A stretch of DNA of 64,000 nt. Origin: Sipunculus nudus. Taxonomy: Eukaryota > Annelida > Sipuncula > Golfingiida > Sipunculidae. The stretch is from NCBI GenBank assembly GCA_026874595.1, contig CM049320.1, forward strand, positions 46,328,714 to 46,392,713, given 5' to 3'. The notes beneath the pieces are model-generated. The model was not told the DNA's origin. It ran no database searches and saw only the letters and a list, made by a program, of their open reading frames with translations. Shown here in pieces: positions 56,225-64,000 of the stretch (positions within the stretch are counted from its first letter, which is position 1; the number at the start of each line of letters is the position of its first letter). The translations under genes were made by a program, and so were the position numbers.

Positions 56225-58173
56225 TTTATTAAAAACCTATTTTCACACTTCAGGACGGCCTAATATCAAAACCACTCATCTGTTTTTCCTCATATTGACA
56301 ATAAATAATCCTCTATATAGTTCCGATGTACATGCCAGAAATTAGGTCTGTATTTTATAATTTAAAAAAGTTCTGGGCCAAACATAATGCATTTGTAAAT
56401 AATCAGGAAAGAAATTCGATCACTTAACACAAAACTTGTTAAAGCTAAGCACTTTTTTTCCAGTAATATTACTTTTATTAATCAAAAATAAATTATATAC
56501 CCAAAATTAGATCAAAATCTTTAAATTTTTTAAAATATTAGCAAAAATAAAAAATTGGTACCTTAAATTTTGCCCAACTTTGACCATGGCAAGTTTTTTT
56601 CCTGTAACTGCTGTGGATTTTATTTTCAAAGCATGTTTTTGTTAGCATTTCAACTGTTAACACCAAAAATTTGAAACCAGTTGATCAAAAACTGTAGATT
56701 TTATTCAAGTTTTCAAGCACCATGTCACATATTGTTTACATCAAGCTAGAGTTATGCAGTTTACTAGAGCTCAGCTCCAGAGCTTCAGCTCTAAATTCCT
56801 TAAATTTGGTATCACAGTTAGATGTCTCTAAAATCCCCTATCATGCCAAGAATTAGGTCACTAGGACTTAATTCCTTTGAGATATTTATGAAAAATTTCA
56901 TTTTTCCATTAAAAACCCATTGTTACACTTTAAGAATGCCTAATATCAAAACCACTGATCTTACTTTGATCATATATAATATACATATTTTTCTATACAT
57001 TCACTATGCACATGCCAGAAATGATGTCAGTATTGCTTATTTTTTTTCAAGTTATGGGCCCAAACATAATGCACTTTTTAAAAAATCATGAAATATATTT
57101 ACTCACCTAAGATGAGAATTGCTGAAGCTGGAAACTTTTTTTTATAACTTTATTTAATCAAGATTCAGTTGTTTACCCAAAATTAGATCTGAATTTTGCA
57201 ATTTTTTTAAGTTATTAGCATAGATAAAAAATCAATACCTTAAATTTTGTCCAACTTTGGCAATGGCACGTTTTTTCCCTGTAAGCACTGTTGATTTAAT
57301 TTTCACAGCATATATACTTAAGGATTATTTCTTTTAAAATCTGAAACTTCAAAGGAATGGATTGAAAAGAGTAGCTTTTATTCAAGTTTTCATACACCAT
57401 GTCAAGTGTTGTTTACATCTAGCCCACCTAGTAGTACAGCCTTCCCTGGCATTATGTAACCCACCCCAGGCAACTTGCCTTGGCTCAGCTTGGCCACTAC
57501 TAGCAGGCTTCCCCTCTGACCTGCACCCCTCCCCCCCCCCCCCCCCCCCGCCCACCCCCCTAGATGTTGCATTAACTAGATGAATGTCATAATTTTCTGT
57601 ATTTCATTTTATTCTTGGCTAAGCAATGCTACATTTTAGATTTTGTATAATTACCACCAGGGTTACAATGATTAAAGTACACATTTAATTGTGTCCACAA
57701 AGTAGTGTATTAATTGCTATGAAAGTGAGAATGTTCATCAGATAAGTAATTCCTTACTTGAGAAGAGTAAAAACTTCACCAGGTGTGAAATTTACTATTA
57801 ATTCCAGTAATAAATTATAGATTGTAATTAGCATAATGATATTGTTTGTCCCTCATTCAACCAACAGTGTGTATACTTTCTTTGAAAAGATGTTTTTATT
57901 TAACCAAATTTACTGAATCTTTTATTTTATTTCAGTGAATAAGATTAAGCATGTACTGAAAACTCCAATGTGCAAAACTTTTTAATAGTGATTCAAGGAA
58001 TGATCTTGTAGATGTGGCATTTTTTTCTTTTAAATTCAGTTTAAACATTTGTGATTAAAAGATAATAAAAATGTGTATGCATAATTATAATGACCCAATA
58101 TGAGCTACACTCTGGATATATAATGATTGCAACTTAGAATTCTTATATTTTAACTTATGTTTTCAGTGTTTTT
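56225..58173 (+). mobile_element. Family B element (B3), continuation
   Basis: B core with two units of about 690 bases and a C run at 57531-57549. Interrupted by A6. It runs parallel to 26830-28000 and 48390-50290. Confidence 0.7.
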
Positions 58174-61100
58174 AGCGAACCTGTGAGCTTATGCGATGGT
58201 GTGGCGTCGTCCGTCGTCTGTACGTTAACCCATACTATCTTGAAAACGGCAAGAGGTAGCATCACGAAATTTTATGCAAAAATTAGTCATCTAAAAAACT
58301 CTATCGGATTTTGCTTATTTTTTGGCTAACTGCATTTTCTTAGATTTTATAGGGAAAAAGCTAAAAAAAGCTTTAAAAATCTTCTCCGAAACTGTTCAGC
58401 CAAATTGTCCAATATTTCACAGAAATGATTCCTGGAATAATCTTTCTCAAGTTTGTTCGAATGGTTTAGGTTCGGTGATTTTTGGCCGAGTTAGAGGAAG
58501 TTCAACTTAGTCATCTGTCCATAAAAGCATACTAAAATTACTGTCTCAGAAACGGCTGGAGCTATCATCACCACATTTTATGCCAATGTTGTTCACATGA
58601 GACATATCTGAAATTGAGGTATAGGTGACGCCACCTGCATCGGCCTTTTTTGTACAGGGGTCATCAGTGCCGGTATCATACTGACAGCTACAAAAAAACT
58701 TCTTCTCTGAAACCATATGGCCAAATTGTTTAATATCGCACAGAAATGATCCTAGGGTAGTGCTTTCTGAAGTTTGTTCAAATGATCTCAGTTCAGTGAC
58801 TTTTGGCTGCGTTATGGGAAGCTGAATTTAGTCATATGCTGTAACAGCCCATTTTAGCTCAGTGGCTACAAAGATCTTCTCCTCAAAAACCACTGGGCCA
58901 AATTCTTAAATCTCACACATTAATTATCCTTAGGTGTTGATAATTTAAGTTTGTTCAAATGGTTTTGGTTCATCAAACCTGCAAAACGTTTTTCGACTGA
59001 TGCCTCTGAAGCCAGTTTGTTAAATATTTTACAAGAATAATCCCTACAATTATTCTTATAATAATTGTCATTAATGGTACCACATGAATGATTTTTGGCT
59101 GAATTATGGAGATTGAATTGAGTCATTTTACCATATATGTTAGCTGTGTGATGCTGTTACATCTAGCCTGGCACCAGTTTATCAGCATCTATTACATCAT
59201 GCCACTAGACATTTAGATTTCAGGTTATCTTTGGTTAATATTGACAAGAAAGTTTTTTTAAAAGCTTTTAAAAAATTTAGATTTATGATTTAAGTTATTC
59301 ATCATACCAGGCAATGTTACAGTCATGGATATTCAGCTCTCTGTGGCTATATAAAGACAACTGTACATGGATTATAAATTATTGGTTTCCCTACTCAACT
59401 TAATTCAAGAATTTGCCATCAATGAGATATATCTGTATTTTAATTTTGCATTCAGTATGTATCCATAATAATTTTACATATATTCCTGATTTCTTTTTTA
59501 TAAAAAGTCAGCTGAAAAGCATTTCGTATTGGGAAAATAAATTTCAAAGTTATTACAAGTAGGGACCACTTTTGTGTACAGATGACAGCACTTGGTTTAC
59601 CATTGGCAGATTGCCAGTGCCTTGATGTTGGCCATTAGCCAAGATGATGTCAGCTCTATAAATAGTTTTAGCACAGTGCCAGGATTGGAAGAAGTGCAGT
59701 CAGGTATAGGTCAAGAGTTCACTCAGTGCAGTAGCTGCATTCTATTTATAGCTTTGGCAGACTGTTCACTGCATCATATTTGGCACCAAAGTGCAGCCTG
59801 AATCTATTTATAGCTTTGGCAGACTGCCAACTGTGTCAGATTATGCAACAGGTCAAAAGTTCACTCAGTGCCGCTAGGTACAGGTCAAAAGTTCACTCAG
59901 TCTAGCTAGGTGCAGGTCAAGGGTTCACTTAGTGTAGTAGCTTGAGGCAGCAATTTGTCACAGGTCACTCAGGGGCAACTGCCTTACTCACCTAAGCCTT
60001 GTCAGCCCAGTGCATCAAACTCTGGGAAGTTTGCTGTATTGGACTGATATTTTGACCTGTCTATGCGTCTTTGATGGTATTCTCATTTACAAGACAGGTG
60101 GTGCCACCTACATTGACGTTTGCAGTGTATGCACCTGCTTATTTCTACAGAGGATTTTTATACATCAGCCTAAAATTGGGCGTTTATACATAACAGGTAG
60201 CTTTATAGTGTACAAAACTGGTGGCGCCACCTACAATAATTTTTGTACAGTGTATGTCCCTCCTTATTTCATAGGAGGGGTTTGTTTGACATACTGGTGG
60301 TGCAAGCTACAATCATTGTATCCGCCAAATCAGAGTTTTGTGGATACTATGTTTTCAGTCGGACGCCGCATAGGTTTCCGGAGAATTCCTCCATACCCAC
60401 TGGGCAGAATTTTTTAAAATTTGGAATTATGATCAGTCACATGTGAACTGCTGCGCCCTCATTTTTGGTTGACCTCTGACCTTTCCTCTCTCCCCAGCGT
60501 CCATTTGTGTGTCTGTTATCACACATAAACCCACATATCTCCGGAACCGTTTGACCGATAAGGCTAAAGATTTTGCACAAATGCAGCCCTTGGAAAGCTT
60601 TATAACATACACTCAAATGGTGGCGCCACCTGCAACCATTTTTGCACAGCGTCCATCTGTTCATCTGCCTTGGGATAAAAACACTTATATCTCAGCATTG
60701 GTTGGACTTATCCACCTGAAATTTTGCATGTGTATACATTCTGGACAGCTTTCTTGATTTTATGACAGGTGGCGCCACCTACATTCACGTTTAAGCTGCA
60801 GACATCCAAGCTCATATCTGGGGAACCGTTTGACCAGTTGGGCCAAAATTTTGCTTGTGTATAGATCTCCCATAGCTCTTTATCATATGCAAATCTGGTG
60901 GTGCCACCTGCCACCATTTTTGCACAGTGTCCATCTGTTCATCTGCCTTGGGATAAAATCACTCATATCTCAGCAGTGGTTTGACATATCCCCCTGAAAT
61001 TTTGCATGTGTATAGATCTCACATAGCTCTTAATCATACACAAAATTGGTGGTGCCACCTGCAACTATTTTTGCACAGCGTCCGTCTGTTTGTCTGCCAT

Positions 61101-61828
61101 GGGCTAAAATCACTCATATCTCAGTAGTGGTTTGACTTATCCACCTGATATTCTGCATGTTTATACATCTTGGATAGCTTTCTGGATTTTTTGACAGGTG
61201 GTGCCACCTACATTTATGTATATGCTGCAGACATTCAGGCTTATATATCAGGACTGGTTTGACTTATTCCCCTGAAATTTTGCATGTGTATAGATCTCAT
61301 ATATCTTTTAATCATACACAAAATGGTGGCGCCACCTGCCACCATTTTTGCACAGCGTCCGTCTGTTTATCTGCCTTGGGATAAAAACACTCATATCTCT
61401 GCATTGGTTGGACTTATCCACCTGAAATTTTTCATGTGTATACATCCTGGACAGCTTTCTTGATTTTATGACAGGTGGCGCCACCTACATACACATTTCG
61501 GCTGCAGACATCCAGGCTATTATGCAACACACCTCTCTCTATTTCCCCTTGCCACTCAATCTATGCCTCACTTCACCTTTCCCACTCTGATTTTGGCAGA
61601 TACACGTAGTCGCTTGTTGACTACCCATATTCTAGTTGTTGTGTTGTGTGCACCCATGCCAGAATTGCAGCAGTGATGTTTGTTTAATTGTTTCTTGTTA
61701 TAAGTGTTTAGTACTTGCATTGTTCATTTACATGTTACACATGTTCTTGAAAAGTAATGGTCCAGCATTGAAGCATTATACCTGGTGTAATCTCATTGCA
61801 CAGGTTCGCATTAGGCCTGTAGGCCTTG
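58174..61828 (+). mobile_element. Family A element (A6), both ends, with complete D4 inside
   Basis: Left end AGCGAACCTGTGAGCTTATG, right end CACAGGTTCGC, AGGCCTGTAGGCCT, CTTG. The A core palindrome is at 60220-60231. D4 (60318-61635) is inserted near the right end. Full-length copy without coding capacity. Confidence 0.8.
60318..61635 (+). mobile_element. Family D element (D4), both ends present
   Basis: 5' GTATCCGCCAAATC with return arm GTGGATAC; core with perfect palindromes at 60619, 60768, 61325 and 61474; 3' TGGCAGATAC, hairpin TAGTCGCTTGTTGACTA and CTAG. The flanks CTACAATCATT and TTGTTGTGTTGTGTGCACC rebuild the A sequence seen uninterrupted at 46007-46031, so this is a precise insertion. 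Confidence 0.8.
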
Positions 61829-62414
61829 TTTTCTCTTTTTTTCAAACCTGCAATGAAACTGTCATCTGTTAACAGGGCACAAATTGTAACCACTGGACCT
61901 GGAATCTTCAAACTTAATATCCAGGGAGGTCCATAAAAATCTCTTAGAAAAACCTGAAATTAGGTCTCTGTTACCCATATCCTTTGAGCTATGGGGCTCT
62001 TAAGTACCCCCTAGAATAATGCAAAATTTGATACAAAAGCTCAAGTATCTGAATAACTACTACATAGATCACCATGAATCTTTGCATGAATATTGATCAT
62101 GGGATGTTCCATCACTTCCTGACTGGTGGCGCCACCTGTATTTTTTCCAATTATACGATTTTTTTTCTATATATTTGAGACCTTCAAAGAAGCTGTCATC
62201 TGTTAACAGGACACAAATCATAACCGCTGGACCTGGATTATTCTAACTTGACATCAAGAGAGGTCCATGGAAAGTCTCTATGGAAACCTGAAATTAGGTC
62301 TCTGTTACCCATATCCTTCGAGCTATGGGGCTTGTAAGTACTCCTAAGAATGATTAATAATGATACAAAAGCTGAAGTATCTGAATGACTAATGTACTGA
62401 TGGCCATGATTTTT
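61829..62414 (+). repeat. Family E core units
   Basis: Two E units (GGGCACAAATTGTAACCACT, then a second near 62180), with a perfect palindrome at 62125-62136. It ends at the A8 insertion (ATGATTTTTAGTGAACC). Confidence 0.7.
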
Positions 62415-63025
62415 AGTGAACCTGTGAGCTTATATGATGGTGCGGCGGCGTCCGTCGTTCGTTGTCTGTATGTTAACCATAGCTTTCTCAAAAACGGCAG
62501 AAGCTAGCATCACCAAATTTTTTGCAAATAATCAGTCATCCAAAAAACTATATCGGATTTTGTTTATTTTTTTTCTAACTGCATTTTCTTAGATTTTATA
62601 GGGAAAAAGCTTAAAAAGCTTTAAAAATCTTCTTCTCCGAAACAGTCCAGCCAAATTGACCAATATTTCACAGAAATGATCCCTGGAACAATCTTTCTCA
62701 AGTTTGTTTCAATGGTTCCAGTTCAGAGATTTTTAGCCAAGTTACAGGAGGTTGAACTTTGTTAACTGTGCAAAAAAGCATATTTAAATTTAAATCTCAG
62801 AAACGGCTGGAGCTATCATCACCAATTTTTATGCCAATATTGGTCACATAGATCATATCTGAAATTGAGGTGTTGGTGGCGCCACCTGCATCAGCCTTTT
62901 TTGTACGGGGTCATCAGTGCCTGTATCACACTGAGGGCTACAAAAAACTTCTCTGAAACCATATGGCCAAAATGTTTAATATTGCACAGAAATGATCCTA
63001 GGGTAGTGCTTTCTCAAGTTTGTTC

Positions 63026-63609
63026 AAATAAGATAAGATAAGATAAGATAACATTTATTAGCCTTCAGTTCCAGGAATTTGTTGTTGACTTGCAATTCAT
63101 TACATAAAAAATAAATAAGTAAATAGATAGATAAATACATAAAAATAATACATAAAAATACATAAAAATCACACATAACATATTGACTATGCATGTAAAA
63201 TTAAGCATGTAAAAATGATAAAACAGATAATTCTGCAGGTAAAACACATAATTCAAAACATTTAATTTCTAAGAGGGTTGTGAGTTAAAAAGTTTAATAC
63301 TGAGTGGTACGAGAGATTTTTTAAAATTAGTTCTTCTGCAGAATATTGTATCTAGGCGTTTACCTGAAGGTAAAAAACGGAACTCTGAATATAGGGGATG
63401 TGTTTTGTCATTCATGACCTTAGATATGAAGGCCATTGTTTTGGTTTCACAGATTTCCTGGTGTGTGGCAAGAGAAGTACCAGTTATTCTACTACTTCTC
63501 TTCCTGGTATTATTCAACTGTTTCTTTAACTTATCAGATATATTTGTAAACCAGCACTCCAGTGAATAAGTAAGGACACTGGAAATTACTGAATTATAAA
63601 ACATGGTAA
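63026..63609 (-). mobile_element. 5'-truncated LINE insertion
   Basis: Minus-strand insertion of about 580 bases. The 3' tail is a short (TTATC)n microsatellite (63028-63051) and the 5' end is cut inside the ORF. The host A sequence joins up across it (TTGTTCAAAT at 63020 and TATGGTCTC at 63611), with at most a three-base duplication visible. Confidence 0.75.
63269..63604 (-). pseudogene. LINE ORF2 C-terminal fragment
   Basis: A 111-residue frame: MFYNSVISSVLTYSLECWF, TRKRSSRITGTSLATHQEIC, HPLYSEFRFLPSGKRLDTIF and CRRTNFKKSLVPLSIKLFNS. This is the region after the reverse transcriptase in many animal non-LTR elements (the HPL...FLPSGRR...PxAIxLLN pattern). The RT and endonuclease are missing because of 5' truncation, as usual for LINE insertions. 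The clade (CR1/L2-like or similar) is not resolved. Confidence 0.75.
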
Positions 63610-64000
63610 TTATGGTCTCTTTTCAGTGACTTTTGGCTAAGTTATGGGAAGCTGAATTTAGTCATATGCCATAACAGCCCATTTTAGCTCAGTGGCTACA
63701 AAGATCTTCTTCTCAAAAACCACTGGGCCAAATTCTTAAATCTTACACATTAATTATCCTCAGATGTTGATAATTCAAGTTTGTTCAAATGGTTTTGGTT
63801 CAGTGATTTTTGGCTGAGTTATGGGAAGCTTAACTTAGCATTTTTGCTTTATTTTCCCAAATAAGTTATAAACCTGCAAAACGTTTTTTGACTGACGCCA
63901 CTGAGGCTAATTTGATTAATATTTTACAAGAATAATCCCCTGAATAATTCTTATAATAATTGTCTTTTATGGTTCCAAAGAATGAATTTTGGCTGAATTA

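Larger units (their letters stand above)
62415..64000 (+). mobile_element. Family A element (A8), left part, runs off the window
   Basis: Left end AGTGAACCTGTGAGCTTATA; palindrome at 62875-62886; matches A2 and A6. It is interrupted by a LINE at about 63026-63609, after which the A core resumes with CAGTGACTTTTGGCTAAG. Confidence 0.8.

Noticed and set aside
57362-57583. 73-codon frame ending in polyproline
   Set aside because: The proline run is the C run of a B core unit.
1-64000. tRNA, rRNA or other structural RNA genes
   Set aside because: I saw no tRNA-like or rRNA-like sequence by eye; a covariance-model scan could still find a divergent one.

Overview
The window is metazoan nuclear DNA made almost entirely of transposable elements. 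There is no bacterial-style gene organisation. I see one likely host exon, a 221-base exon with good splice sites near 19.0 kb that resembles Elongator subunit ELP5. The repeat styles suggest a lophotrochozoan, most likely a mollusc such as a bivalve: pearl/DINE-like elements with hairpin ends, GTCC-rich stretches and tandem cores, plus DIRS-type and Gypsy-type retroelements. The species is an inference and is not shown by the sequence.

Five repeat families, called A, B (with subfamily E), C, D and F here, share one architecture although their sequences differ. Each starts next to a T with a 5' hairpin. The outer arm of that hairpin is repeated inverted close to the 3' end. A second, short hairpin follows, and the element stops at CTAG or CTTG next to a T. 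In between lie tandem cores. This fits non-autonomous Helentron/Helitron-like elements (HINE, DINE-1 or pearl type). Cores of A, D and B/E also share a 12-base palindrome, GGTGGCGCCACC, present about 28 times intact and many more times with its central CpG decayed.

Layout: 1-13.85 kb is a stack of nested C, A, E, D and B copies. 13.85-17.5 kb is a broken minus-strand DIRS-like retroelement split by a 26-copy, 50-base minisatellite. 17.5-18.8 kb holds a B-core remnant and family F. 18.8-19.7 kb is the possible ELP5 exon and flanking intron. 19.7-22.4 kb holds nested E, A and D left ends. 22.4-40.3 kb is one plus-strand DIRS-like element (DIRS-B) carrying two complete Gypsy-type insertions with LTRs and 5-base target duplications: Gypsy-1 (minus, TSD GGCTC) and Gypsy-2 (plus, TSD GGTAC). 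Gypsy-1 is itself split by a 4.6 kb family B element. 40.8-64 kb is again nested A, B, D and E, with a 2 kb hAT-like element, two stretches of unassigned DNA (46.7-48.1 and 51.3-53.1 kb) and a 5'-truncated LINE near the right edge.

All retroelement proteins carry stops, frameshifts, deletions or lost catalytic residues, so none looks autonomous. The nesting gives a relative order: A/D/E copies, then DIRS-B, then the Gypsy elements, then a family B copy inside Gypsy-1. If the exon is functional, the window is mostly TE-filled intron.
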